From positions 1 to 42,920 of the forward strand of contig DPOU01000014.1 in assembly GCA_003539625.1 (NCBI GenBank): a stretch of 42,920 nt of DNA. The letters are read 5' to 3'. This DNA comes from Acholeplasmatales bacterium. Lineage in GTDB: Bacteria > Bacillota_I > Bacilli_A > ML615J-28 > CAG-313. Positions 15,128 to 23,739 of this stretch are shown here, piece by piece (positions within the stretch are counted from its first letter, which is position 1; each line of letters begins with the position of its first letter). A model generated the notes under the pieces. The model had not been told where the DNA came from, did not search any database, and saw nothing but the letters and a program-made list of their open reading frames with translations. The translations under genes and the position numbers were made by a program.

Positions 15128-16507
15128 ATGGAAGAGCAAACATCATTTTTAGGAAAGCAAAAAGTAGGTAAGTTAATTTTTAAATTAGCTATTCCTACTA
15201 TAATCGCACAAATTGTTAATTTATTATACAATATTGTTGATCGTATTTATATAGGACACATTCCTGAAGTTGGAAAAACTGCTCTAACGGGAGTTGGGGT
15301 ATGTATGGCCATTATAATTATGGTATCAGCTTTTTCCGCATTAGTAGGTTATGGTGGAGCTCCTAAAGCGTCAATTTATTTAGGTGAGAAAAAACATGAA
15401 GAAGCTGAAATCGTGGTGGGTAACAGTTTTGTAATGTTAATAATTATTGGAGTTTTACTTACTATAATACTATCAATATTTTGCGAACCGCTCCTTTACA
15501 AGTTTGGCGCAAGTGTAGATACAATTGGTTTTGCGAAAGAATACTGTTTGATATATCTTATAGGTTCAACTTTTGTAATGATAGCACTTGGTATGAATGC
15601 CTTCATAACTGCACAAGGCTTTACTAAAACAAGTATGATAACAGTTTTAATCGGAGCCATATTAAACTGTATATTAGATCCTATTTTTATTTACGCATTT
15701 AACTTAGGCGTAAAAGGTGCCGCAATTGCAACAGTAATTTCCCAATTTGCTTCAGCAATCTTTACTATTCTTTTTCTAACTAGTGACAAGTCTGTGTTAA
15801 AATTAAAATTTAAAAACTTTAAATTAAATTTTAAAATATTACTTCCCTGCTTATTATTAGGATTATCTCCATTTATAATGCAATTTACTGAAGCTATTAT
15901 TTCAATTTGTTTTAATTCTTCATTGCAAAAATATGGTGGAGATATCGCAGTAGGGTCGATGACAATTCTTTCAAGTTTAATGCAATTTTCAATGTTACCA
16001 ATAATGGGCTTATCCCAAGGTGCCCAACCAGTTATCAGTTATAATTATGGTGCTAAAAGTAGTAGTCGTGTAAAACAAGCATTTAAAATCCTGCTTATTT
16101 CATCATTAAGTTACTCAGTTGTTCTATGGCTATCTTTAATGCTATTCCCAAGTGGATTTGCTAAGATATTCACAACTGATAAAGAACTTATTGAATATAC
16201 AATCTGGGCAATACATATATATTTTGCTACATCAGGATTATTTGGAATTCAAATTGCTTGTCAACAAACTTTCGTGGCAATTGGCAATGCTAAAGTATCA
16301 TTATTCCTAGCAGTACTTAGAAAAATCCTTCTATTAATACCTTTAATTTTTTTCCTTCCTTTAATATGTAATAATGAAGTGCTAGGGGTATTATTAGCAG
16401 AACCGATTGCGGACGGCATAGCAGTGACGGTAACCGGTATAGCTTTCCTAATAATTTTTACTAAAACAATAAAAGAATTAGATAAAAATAATTTAGTAAA
16501 TGAATAG
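15128..16507 (+). CDS. MATE-family multidrug/cation antiporter
   Basis: A 459-residue inner-membrane exporter with about twelve transmembrane helices in two related halves. The first helix FKLAIPTIIAQIVNLLYNIVDRIYIGHI and the mid-protein SQGAQPVISYNYGAK are typical of the MATE (MepA/NorM) family, which exports cationic drugs or metabolites using Na+ or H+. The start at 15128 gives the usual short N-terminus before helix 1; a TTG 30 bases upstream lies in the marR-like gene and is less likely. The ribosome site (AAAGGTTGG) is far from the ATG, so coupling to the regulator gene is probable. Expression is probably governed by the MarR protein. Confidence 0.93.
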   Translation: MEEQTSFLGKQKVGKLIFKLAIPTIIAQIVNLLYNIVDRIYIGHIPEVGKTALTGVGVCMAIIIMVSAFSALVGYGGAPKASIYLGEKKHEEAEIVVGNSFVMLIIIGVLLTIILSIFCEPLLYKFGASVDTIGFAKEYCLIYLIGSTFVMIALGMNAFITAQGFTKTSMITVLIGAILNCILDPIFIYAFNLGVKGAAIATVISQFASAIFTILFLTSDKSVLKLKFKNFKLNFKILLPCLLLGLSPFIMQFTEAIISICFNSSLQKYGGDIAVGSMTILSSLMQFSMLPIMGLSQGAQPVISYNYGAKSSSRVKQAFKILLISSLSYSVVLWLSLMLFPSGFAKIFTTDKELIEYTIWAIHIYFATSGLFGIQIACQQTFVAIGNAKVSLFLAVLRKILLLIPLIFFLPLICNNEVLGVLLAEPIADGIAVTVTGIAFLIIFTKTIKELDKNNLVNE

Positions 16508-16550
16508 GAAAAAATAGGATAACAAAATAATATTAATAAAGCAAATAAAG

Positions 16551-16598
16551 CAAGGTGGTGCACTAAATGAGTGACTGCCTTGACTTTTTTTATTTTTT
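16551..16598 (+). terminator. Terminator of the MarR-MATE operon
   Basis: An interrupted hairpin (CAAGG...CCTTG outside, CACT-AAATG-AGTG inside) followed by a T-rich run at 16585-16598. Confidence 0.75.
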
Positions 16599-16624
16599 GT
16601 GATAACATATGTGTAGCGTATATG
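16597..16624 (+). promoter_or_regulatory. Weak promoter candidate for the rimP operon
   Basis: TTGTGA (16597-16602), a 16-bp spacer and TATATG (16619-16624). This is a poor match for an operon of such importance; TAATAT at 16628 is an alternative -10 without a good -35. Confidence 0.4.
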
Positions 16625-16634
16625 AATTAATATA

Positions 16635-16658
16635 GGTGAGCCTAACGGCTCACCTTTT
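16635..16658 (+). promoter_or_regulatory. rimP leader hairpin
   Basis: A perfect 8-bp GC-rich stem (GGTGAGCC / GGCTCACC) with loop TAAC followed by TTTTAT, 30 bases before the rimP start codon. It could be a weak terminator used as an attenuator or a protein-binding leader element. Leader structures upstream of rimP are known in Lactobacillales; whether this is the same element cannot be told by eye. Confidence 0.6.
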
Positions 16659-16687
16659 ATAAGATATGTTGAAAGAAGGGATTCGTT

Positions 16688-17161
16688 ATGAATGAATATT
16701 TATCAAAAATAAAAGATGCTTCAATACCAATTATTGAAAAGCATAAAAAAGAACTAGTAAGTGTAAGCTTACGCAAAGAATTTGGAACTAACATAATTAG
16801 TATTACAATTGATGATCCAGTAACTTTTAGTTCAGATATTGATGAAATAGCATCAATAAATCAAGAAATATTAGACATTGTTAATGACGATATTCCTGAT
16901 GGATACTATCTTGAAGTTACAACGCCTGGAGTAGAGCGTGAACTAAAAGAAAATGAATACGAGAAAAGCATAGGAAAATATATATGTATAAAAACTTATC
17001 AAAAACTAGAAACTGCATATAATTTAAAAGAGATATATGGTACATTAATTAGTGTAGACCAAGATAATTTAAACGTCGAAACACTAATAAAACAAAGAAA
17101 GAAAATTGTAACTATACCAAAAGATGCAATCGCAAAAATTAGACTTGCAATAAAATTTTAG
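16688..17161 (+). CDS. rimP: Ribosome maturation factor RimP
   Basis: Helps assemble the 30S ribosomal subunit. The 157-residue protein has the typical N-terminal alpha/beta domain and the conserved block YYLEVTTPGVERELKENEYEKSIGKYI, followed by a small SH3-like C-terminal domain. It heads the conserved rimP-nusA-rnpM-ylxQ-infB-rbfA operon, with a leader hairpin just upstream. Fourteen bases separate it from nusA. Confidence 0.95.
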   Translation: MNEYLSKIKDASIPIIEKHKKELVSVSLRKEFGTNIISITIDDPVTFSSDIDEIASINQEILDIVNDDIPDGYYLEVTTPGVERELKENEYEKSIGKYICIKTYQKLETAYNLKEIYGTLISVDQDNLNVETLIKQRKKIVTIPKDAIAKIRLAIKF

Positions 17162-17175
17162 GAGGAATATAAAAA

Positions 17176-18258
17176 ATGATTAGCAAAGGCTTTTATGAAC
17201 AATTAGAAACAATAGCATCAGAAAGACATATTGAAATTGAAGATGTATTAACAGCTGTTAGAACTGCTTTAATAAAGGCATGTCAACTTGAAGGTTGTAA
17301 AGGTGCAATAGAAGTAGAATTTAACGAAGAACAAAAAAATGTTCGTATTTTTGAAAATTTCATTGTTGTTGAAGAAGTTGATCCAGAGGGACCTGAAGGA
17401 CAAATTACTCTTGACGAAGCAAAAGAATTACGTGCTAGAGTTAGAGTAGGTTCTGAATTTAGACATGAAGTAAAATTTTCACAAATTGGTAGAAAAGGTG
17501 CAACTCGTTTTAAACAAATTTTCATCCAAGGATTAAAAGAATTAGGTGGGAAACGTGCATACGAATACTTTAAAGAAAAAGAAGGCGAAGTAGTAAATGC
17601 AACAGTTATTAAAAAGACTGATAGCGTTGTAGGATTAAGCCTTGGAATGGATGTTGTAACATTTATGCCATTAGAAGAAATTCTACCAGGAGAAAAATGT
17701 GAACCAGGTATGCAAATGAAAGTATGCATAACTAAAGTAGAAGAAACTGGTAAAGGTCCAAAAGTATTTGTTTCAAGATCTAATCGCGATTTAATCAAAC
17801 GTTTATTTGAATTATATATTCCTGAAGTTGCAACTGGCGTTATCGAAGTAATGGCAATCGCTCGTGAACCTGGAAGTAGAACAAAAGTTGCGGTAAAAAG
17901 CAACAATCCAAATGTTGACGCAAAAGGTTCTTGCGTAGGTCTACAAGGCTCAAGAGTAAAACAAATAAATGAAGCTCTTGCTGGAGAAAGAATAGATATA
18001 TTTAATTGGAGTGACAACCCTATTATATTAATTGCGGAAGCTCTTACCCCCGCAAAAGTTATCTCAGTATTAATCAATGAGGAAACTAAAAAATCAACTG
18101 TAATTGTACCAGATGATCAATTCTCACTTGCAATCGGTAAGGGAGGACAAAATGTTCGCTTAGCTTCACAAACAACTGGTTGGCGCATTGATATCAAAGA
18201 TGAGACTGCCGCATACCGTGAGGGAATTAGTTTCAAACCAAATGTATATGGTTACTAA
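17176..18258 (+). CDS. nusA: Transcription termination/antitermination factor NusA
   Basis: Binds RNA polymerase and nascent RNA to modulate pausing, termination and antitermination. The 360 residues cover the N-terminal polymerase-binding domain (about 1-125, MISKGFYEQLETIASERHIE), an S1 domain (about 130-200) and two KH domains (VDAKGSCVGLQGSRVKQINEAL; FSLAIGKGGQNVRLASQTTGW). There is no C-terminal acidic repeat region, as is normal for Firmicutes. It has a strong AGGAGGA ribosome site. The long frame on the opposite strand is a codon-bias shadow. Confidence 0.97.
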   Translation: MISKGFYEQLETIASERHIEIEDVLTAVRTALIKACQLEGCKGAIEVEFNEEQKNVRIFENFIVVEEVDPEGPEGQITLDEAKELRARVRVGSEFRHEVKFSQIGRKGATRFKQIFIQGLKELGGKRAYEYFKEKEGEVVNATVIKKTDSVVGLSLGMDVVTFMPLEEILPGEKCEPGMQMKVCITKVEETGKGPKVFVSRSNRDLIKRLFELYIPEVATGVIEVMAIAREPGSRTKVAVKSNNPNVDAKGSCVGLQGSRVKQINEALAGERIDIFNWSDNPIILIAEALTPAKVISVLINEETKKSTVIVPDDQFSLAIGKGGQNVRLASQTTGWRIDIKDETAAYREGISFKPNVYGY

Positions 18259-18268
18259 GAGGTGAACT

Positions 18269-18550
18269 ATGGGTGCAAATATAAAAGTAAAAAAAGTACC
18301 CCTTCGTAAATGTGTTGTAACTAATGAACAATATCCTAAAATGGAAATGTTTCGTATTGTTAGAACACCCGAAAATGAAGTTGTCATAGATTTAGGCGGT
18401 AAAGTAAAGGGCCATGGTGCTTATATTTGTAAAAAGAAAACGGCTATCTTAACTGCCCAAAAGAAAAAAATGCTAAATAAACATTTAGAAATAGATGTGC
18501 CTGATAGCGTTTTTGATGAACTATTAAAATTATTAGAAGAGGAAAAATAA
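18269..18550 (+). CDS. rnpM: RNase P modulator RnpM (YlxR)
   Basis: A 93-residue RNA-binding protein. The signature is intact: PLRKCVVTNEQYPKMEMFRIVR followed by GGKVKGHGAYICKKK. Work on the B. subtilis homologue YlxR showed binding to RNase P RNA and led to the name RnpM. It sits between nusA and the L7Ae-like gene in the canonical order, ten bases after nusA. Confidence 0.94.
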   Translation: MGANIKVKKVPLRKCVVTNEQYPKMEMFRIVRTPENEVVIDLGGKVKGHGAYICKKKTAILTAQKKKMLNKHLEIDVPDSVFDELLKLLEEEK

Positions 18551-18552
18551 AT

Positions 18553-18861
18553 TTGAATAAAATACTAAATTTATTAGGACTTGCTAAAAAAGCAAGAAAA
18601 TTAGTCTTAGGTACTGATACTAGTGTTGCAATGTTAAAATCTAACAAATTGACATTATTAGTAATTGCAACCGATGCTTCAGATTCAACTTATGATAAGT
18701 TGGAAAAAAAGGCTTACTTTTATCAAGTACCAGTGATGTACAAATTTACAACTGAAGAACTTTCCAATGCACTTGGCGTAAATCAAGTTAAGGTTATTGG
18801 AATAACTGATGCAGGATTTGCAAGTGCTATATTGAAAGAAGTAGAAAGAGGTGACTTTTAA
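18553..18861 (+). CDS. ylxQ: L7Ae-family putative RNA-binding protein YlxQ
   Basis: A 102-residue protein of the L7Ae/L30e fold that binds kink-turn RNA in relatives. The N-terminus NKILNLLGLAKKARKLVLGTD and the central LVIATDASDSTYDKL ... YKFTTEELSNALG follow the family. The start is a TTG two bases after the rnpM stop, with a GAGG site at 18538. There is no in-frame ATG before residue 28, so TTG is required to keep the conserved N-terminus. Its last base is the first base of infB. Confidence 0.9.
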   Translation: MNKILNLLGLAKKARKLVLGTDTSVAMLKSNKLTLLVIATDASDSTYDKLEKKAYFYQVPVMYKFTTEELSNALGVNQVKVIGITDAGFASAILKEVERGDF

Positions 18862-21293
18862 TGAGAGTGAAAGAACTAGCAGAAAATTTGAAAATATCTA
18901 CTGATGAATTAATTAAGAATTTATCAAACGTAATATTTACGATAAAAATAACAGAAGAATATGAAGTGTCTAAAGACATGGAAAAGAAATTGGCAAAAAT
19001 GTATGGGGTACCATATCCATTCAAGGCCGCAAAACCTAAGGTAGTTCCTAAACCAGCTGTTAAAATAGGTTCTAATAGACCTGATAATAAAACCGTATCA
19101 TCACCAAAGCCCCAATTTAATGGTGCTAAAAAAGAAGATAAGGCTCAAAAACCAGTAGTAAAAAAAGAACCTACTGTTCAAAAGAGTGAACCAGCTCCAA
19201 CAAAAAAAGATGTTGCTCACCAAGCAAAACCTCAACCAGCTAAGGTAACTCCAGAACAACCTAAACAAGCACTTCCTAAAAAAGAAGTAAAAAGACCAGT
19301 ATATGAAGAAGAAGTAATTCAACCTAGAGTTGATGAAAAAATTCTTGAAAAGTATGGTGACTATTTAGAAGAAGATGAGTATAACTTAACAAGAGAAACA
19401 AGGGGAACTAAATTAAAACGTTCAACTAATGAAGGCAGTCAAGATATAAAACAACGTAAGAAAAATAGTAACAAGAACAAACAAAGTGCTAACAATCGTA
19501 AAGAAAAACGTGCTAGCAATATGCCAACTAAAGAAGAAAAAGAAGAAAACGTAATCTACTATGAAAATGGTATGAGCGTTATGGAAGTTGCGGACGCCTT
19601 AGGCGTTAGTGTTACTGACTTAGTAAAGAAATTGTTCGTTTCAATGGGTATTATGGCCAGTGCTACTCAAGCTCTTGACCGTGATACAACTGAATTAATT
19701 GCTATCGAATATGGTTATGAATTAAAAAACAAAAAAATAACTGATATGACCCGTTTCGATGAAGTTGAAGTTGAAGATAAAGAAGAAGACTTAGTTAGTA
19801 GACCAGCTATAGTAACTATTATGGGACATGTTGACCATGGTAAAACAACTTTACTAGATACTATCCGTTCAAGCCATGTTGTAAGTGGTGAAGCTGGTGG
19901 TATTACTCAACACATTGGTGCTTATCAAGTTGTAAAAAATGGTAAAACAATTACCTTCATTGACACACCAGGACATGCCGCATTCACTGAAATGCGTGCT
20001 CGTGGAGCTCAAATTACTGATATCGTTATCCTTGTTGTAGCCGCAGATGATGGTGTTATGCCTCAAACTAAAGAAGCTATTGAACATGCTCAAGCAGCTG
20101 GTGTTCCAATCATTGTTGCTATTAACAAGATGGACAAAGCAGGTGCTAATCCAGATCGTATAAAAACTGAACTTACTGAGTATAACCTTGTACCAGAAGA
20201 TTGGGGTGGAGATACAATCTATGTACCAATTTCAGCTTTAACTGGTAAAGGTGTTGATGAATTACTTGAAATGGTAATACTTGTAAGTGAATTAAAAGAT
20301 TATAAAGCAAATCCGAACCGTCTTGGAATGGGTACTGTAATTGAAGCAAAACTAGATAAAGGTCGTGGTCCGGTTGCAACTTTACTTGTTCAAAATGGTA
20401 CAATTAAAGTTGGGGATGTTATCGTAGTTGGAACAACTTACGGAAAGATTCGTTCTATGGAAGATGAAACAGGTAAAACTATTCAAGCAGCTGGGCCATC
20501 TAAACCAGTATCCGTAACGGGACTTGTTGAAGTTCCTTTTGCGGGAGAAAAATTCATGGCTTTAAATGACGAGCGTAAAGCAAGAGAAATTGCAGAAGTA
20601 CGTACTCAAAATAAATTTAATGAAGAAAAAGGTGTTGGTAAAGCTGCTTCATTAAATGATTTATTTAAAGATGATGAAAATGAAAAAACTTTAAATCTAA
20701 TAATTAAATGTGATGTTCAAGGATCAATTGAAGCTATTCGTGGCTTACTTGAAAAAATCAATATTGAAGGTACAAGCATTAACATTATAAGTGCACGTGT
20801 AGGTGGTATCACTAACAATGATATTATTCTTGCCCTTGCATCTCATGCTATTATTATTGGATTTAACGTAAGACCTACTGCCCAAATTACCGATATGGCA
20901 AAAGATGAAGGCGTAGAAATTAGATTATATAATATTATCTACAAACTACAAGAAGATATTGAAAAAGCCGTAAAAGGTTTATTAGATCCAGTATTTGAAG
21001 AAAAAATAACTGGTCAAGCAGAAGTACGTGAAATATTCAAAGTTAGTAAAGTAGGTACGATTGCAGGTAGTTATGTAACAAGTGGATCAATTGTAAGAAG
21101 CGGCGGTGTTCGTTTAATTCGTGATAGCATCGTTATATATACAGGTAGAATGGCTGGTTTACGTCGTTTCAAAGATGATGTAAAAGAAGTTAAAGCTGGA
21201 TATGAATGCGGTATTACAATTGAGAATTATAACGACATTAAAGTCGGTGATGTAATTGAATGCTTTGTTATGGAAGAAGCAGAAAGAGAGTAA
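18861..21293 (+). CDS. infB: Translation initiation factor IF-2
   Basis: A GTPase that brings initiator tRNA to the 30S subunit and drives subunit joining; 810 residues. There are two IF2-N modules (about residues 1-50 and 235-290) separated by a Lys/Pro-rich low-complexity linker (about 55-230). The G domain then has GHVDHGKTT (about 323-331), DTPGHAAF (about 366) and NKMD (about 420). Domains II, III (DLIIKCDVQGSIEAIRG-like) and C2 complete a full-length protein. The ATG overlaps the ylxQ stop by one base with GAAAGAGGTG as ribosome site. No internal in-frame start was examined in depth. Confidence 0.98.
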   Translation: MRVKELAENLKISTDELIKNLSNVIFTIKITEEYEVSKDMEKKLAKMYGVPYPFKAAKPKVVPKPAVKIGSNRPDNKTVSSPKPQFNGAKKEDKAQKPVVKKEPTVQKSEPAPTKKDVAHQAKPQPAKVTPEQPKQALPKKEVKRPVYEEEVIQPRVDEKILEKYGDYLEEDEYNLTRETRGTKLKRSTNEGSQDIKQRKKNSNKNKQSANNRKEKRASNMPTKEEKEENVIYYENGMSVMEVADALGVSVTDLVKKLFVSMGIMASATQALDRDTTELIAIEYGYELKNKKITDMTRFDEVEVEDKEEDLVSRPAIVTIMGHVDHGKTTLLDTIRSSHVVSGEAGGITQHIGAYQVVKNGKTITFIDTPGHAAFTEMRARGAQITDIVILVVAADDGVMPQTKEAIEHAQAAGVPIIVAINKMDKAGANPDRIKTELTEYNLVPEDWGGDTIYVPISALTGKGVDELLEMVILVSELKDYKANPNRLGMGTVIEAKLDKGRGPVATLLVQNGTIKVGDVIVVGTTYGKIRSMEDETGKTIQAAGPSKPVSVTGLVEVPFAGEKFMALNDERKAREIAEVRTQNKFNEEKGVGKAASLNDLFKDDENEKTLNLIIKCDVQGSIEAIRGLLEKINIEGTSINIISARVGGITNNDIILALASHAIIIGFNVRPTAQITDMAKDEGVEIRLYNIIYKLQEDIEKAVKGLLDPVFEEKITGQAEVREIFKVSKVGTIAGSYVTSGSIVRSGGVRLIRDSIVIYTGRMAGLRRFKDDVKEVKAGYECGITIENYNDIKVGDVIECFVMEEAERE

Positions 21294-21296
21294 ATA

Positions 21297-21635
21297 ATGG
21301 CATATCGTGTAGAAAGAATTGAAAAAATACTTGAAAGAGAAATTGCCACAATCTTATTTGATAGTGCGCACAATGATAAATTAAAATTTATTTCTATCAC
21401 TAAAGTCTCATTAACAAAAGATTTATCAATTGCTACAGTATATTACACTGTACTTGGAAATCAAGGTGAAATTGAATCAACCAAAAAAGAATTTGAAAAT
21501 GCTAAAGGATATATTCGTAGCGAACTTGCAAAGAGAATAGATCTTCGTAAAACTCCCGAATTACGCTTAAAGTATGATGAGTCTTTAGCATATGGAAATC
21601 GCATTAGTGAAATACTAAACAATTTAAAGAAATAA
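21297..21635 (+). CDS. rbfA: Ribosome-binding factor A
   Basis: A cold-adaptive 30S maturation factor with a KH-like fold, 112 residues. The N-terminus RVERIEKILEREIATIL and the C-terminal IRSELAKRIDLRKTPELRLKYDESL are characteristic. It starts three bases after infB. In most Firmicutes truB, ribF and rpsO follow; here uvrC follows after 21 bases. Confidence 0.96.
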   Translation: MAYRVERIEKILEREIATILFDSAHNDKLKFISITKVSLTKDLSIATVYYTVLGNQGEIESTKKEFENAKGYIRSELAKRIDLRKTPELRLKYDESLAYGNRISEILNNLKK

Positions 21636-21656
21636 TCTACAAGTATGAGGTAGCTT

Positions 21657-23456
21657 ATGAATAAAGAAAAGATTCTACAACAAATAAAAACGAAACTATC
21701 ATTAGTTCCTAAAAAACCTGGTTGTTATCAGATGTATAATGCTAAAGGTGAAATAATATATGTTGGTAAAGCCAAAATATTACAAAACCGCTTAAAGAGC
21801 TATTTCACAGGTAGCCATGATGCTAAAACAACTAGAATGTTACAAGATGTCGTAAATTTTGAATATATAATTACCCATTCAGAATTAGAAGCATTTTTAT
21901 TAGAATCAAACTTTATTAAGAAAAATCGTCCCAAATATAATATCTTACTTATGGATGATAAAAGCTACCCATATATATTAATTACCAATGAAGAAAATCC
22001 TCGTTTGGTAATGACAAGGGATGTAAAAAAAGAACACAAAAAGAAAAATCAATATCTTTTTGGACCATACCCCAATGCTAAAGCATGTAGAGACATTGTT
22101 GAAATTTTAAATAAAGTATATCCATTTAGAAAGTGTCACAATATTCCTAATAAGGCATGCTTATATTCACATCTAAATCAATGTCTTGCCCCATGTATAA
22201 ACAAGTGTTCTAGAAATGATTACACGGAATCAATAAAAAGTGCAATGCGATTTTTAAATGGCAGTAGTGATGAATTAACAACTATTCTAAAACAAAAAAT
22301 GGAAGAAGCTTCTAATAATTTAGAATTTGAACAGGCATTGGAATATCGCGATACAATTAATTCAATCAATGAAATTGTAGAAAAACAAACAATGGAATTA
22401 AATGATGGTTTATCAAAAGATATCTTTGGTTATTATTCTAAAGATGGATTAGTAGCTATTCAAGTATTGCATATGCGTAGTGGTAAAATAATTGAACGTA
22501 GTGGTGAAATATTTGATTTAATTGGCGAAATTGATGAAGCAATTTTATCTTATATATATCAGTTTTATGATGATACTAATAACTTAGTACCAAAAGAAAT
22601 CATAATACCTTATCTTGAAGAGTATCAAATATTATCTGAGCTTTTAACAACCAAAGTAATTGTACCTGTTAAAGGAATTAAAAAACAATTACTAAATAAT
22701 GTAATGGAAAATGCAAAGAATAATATTGATAATTTACAAAAAATGCGTTTAATAGAAATTGAAAAAACTAAAAAACCGCTTGAAGATTTAGCAAAATTGT
22801 TAGATATTAATTATCCAAAAGTAATAGAGTTATTCGATAACTCGAATATTCAAGGGGCAACCCCGGTTAGCGCAATGGTTAGATATGTTGATGGTAAACC
22901 TTCGTACAAAGATTATCGTAAGTATAAAGTCAAGACAGTAAAAGGACCAGATGATTACCATACTATGATGGAAGTTATTGAAAGACGTTATAAACGTTTA
23001 TTAGCCGAAAATGCTAATCTACCAGATATGATAATTGTCGATGGAGGTAAAACCCAAGTAAAAGCCGCTTCAATTGTTTTGAAAAAACTTAATATTGAAA
23101 ATGAGATAACACTGATTGGTTTATTAAAAGATGATCATCATAGAACTAGAGGTATGGTTGACAGAAACTTTAATGAGATATTTATTGATAAGAAAAGTGA
23201 TTTGTTTTTACTACTTGAAGCAATGCAAGATGAAGTCCATCGCTTTGCGATAACGTTCTTCAAAACTCGTCACAATAAATTATCAATGACTTCGATTTTA
23301 GATGAGATTCCTGGCATTGGAAAACAAAGAAAAAAACTATTGCTTGAAACTTATGGTACGGTTGATGAAATAAAACACACAACTGTTGAAAAATTAAAAT
23401 CACTAGGAATGCCCGGAAAGCTTGCTAAAGAACTGTTAGAAACTTTAAATAAATAA
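21657..23456 (+). CDS. uvrC: Excinuclease ABC subunit C
   Basis: Makes both incisions in nucleotide excision repair with UvrA and UvrB. The 599-residue protein has the GIY-YIG 3'-side nuclease at the N-terminus (KKPGCYQMYNAKGEIIYVGKAK, about residues 18-39), the UvrB-binding UVR motif (about 198-235), the RNase H-like 5'-side nuclease domain (FDNSNIQGATPVSAMV ... MIIVDGGKTQVKAA) and a C-terminal helix-hairpin-helix pair (ILDEIPGIGKQRKKLLL). No promoter or terminator separates it from rbfA, so it appears to ride on the translation operon, which is not the usual place for uvrC. Confidence 0.97.
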   Translation: MNKEKILQQIKTKLSLVPKKPGCYQMYNAKGEIIYVGKAKILQNRLKSYFTGSHDAKTTRMLQDVVNFEYIITHSELEAFLLESNFIKKNRPKYNILLMDDKSYPYILITNEENPRLVMTRDVKKEHKKKNQYLFGPYPNAKACRDIVEILNKVYPFRKCHNIPNKACLYSHLNQCLAPCINKCSRNDYTESIKSAMRFLNGSSDELTTILKQKMEEASNNLEFEQALEYRDTINSINEIVEKQTMELNDGLSKDIFGYYSKDGLVAIQVLHMRSGKIIERSGEIFDLIGEIDEAILSYIYQFYDDTNNLVPKEIIIPYLEEYQILSELLTTKVIVPVKGIKKQLLNNVMENAKNNIDNLQKMRLIEIEKTKKPLEDLAKLLDINYPKVIELFDNSNIQGATPVSAMVRYVDGKPSYKDYRKYKVKTVKGPDDYHTMMEVIERRYKRLLAENANLPDMIIVDGGKTQVKAASIVLKKLNIENEITLIGLLKDDHHRTRGMVDRNFNEIFIDKKSDLFLLLEAMQDEVHRFAITFFKTRHNKLSMTSILDEIPGIGKQRKKLLLETYGTVDEIKHTTVEKLKSLGMPGKLAKELLETLNK

Positions 23457-23460
23457 TTGT

Positions 23461-23489
23461 AACCCTTAAAACTTTTATGGCATAAGATA
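23461..23489 (+). promoter_or_regulatory. Sigma-K-like mother-cell promoter of gerE
   Basis: CATAAGATA (23481-23489) matches the sigma-K -10 pattern CATAnnnTA exactly, and AACC (23461-23464) supplies the short AC-type -35 at about 16-17 bp. In B. subtilis gerE is transcribed by sigma-K, so the match is meaningful. No sigma-A promoter is evident here. Confidence 0.7.
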
Positions 23490-23510
23490 CTATGAAAGAG
23501 TGGGAAAACA

Positions 23511-23720
23511 ATGCAACTAAGACAGTTTTTAACAATAAGGGAAAAGCAAATATTTGAATTGTTAGTTAAAAATTACGATACTGAAAGTATTGCAAAAAAA
23601 TTAAATATTAGTAGTAAAACTGTACGTAATCATATATCAAATGTCATTCAAAAACTAGGAGTCAAAGGGCGTAGCCAAGCAATCATAGAATTAATTAAAA
23701 TGCAAGAAATAAAAATATAA
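23511..23720 (+). CDS. gerE: Spore coat gene regulator GerE (LuxR-type HTH)
   Basis: A 69-residue protein that is only a LuxR/FixJ DNA-binding domain, like B. subtilis GerE (74 residues). The stretch TVRNHISNVIQKLGVKGRSQ is almost identical to GerE as I know it, and the start TIREKQIFELLV also follows it. GerE acts last in the mother-cell cascade, activating and repressing coat genes with sigma-K. The candidate sigma-K promoter directly upstream agrees. A generic small LuxR protein is the alternative, but size, sequence and promoter favour GerE. Confidence 0.9.
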   Translation: MQLRQFLTIREKQIFELLVKNYDTESIAKKLNISSKTVRNHISNVIQKLGVKGRSQAIIELIKMQEIKI

Positions 23721-23739
23721 TTAAGAAAGGAGTGAAAAT

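Noticed and set aside
17283..18077. A 264-codon open frame on the minus strand opposite nusA
   Set aside because: It lies wholly inside nusA, has no ribosome site or recognisable domain, and its composition is explained by the codon use of nusA on the other strand.
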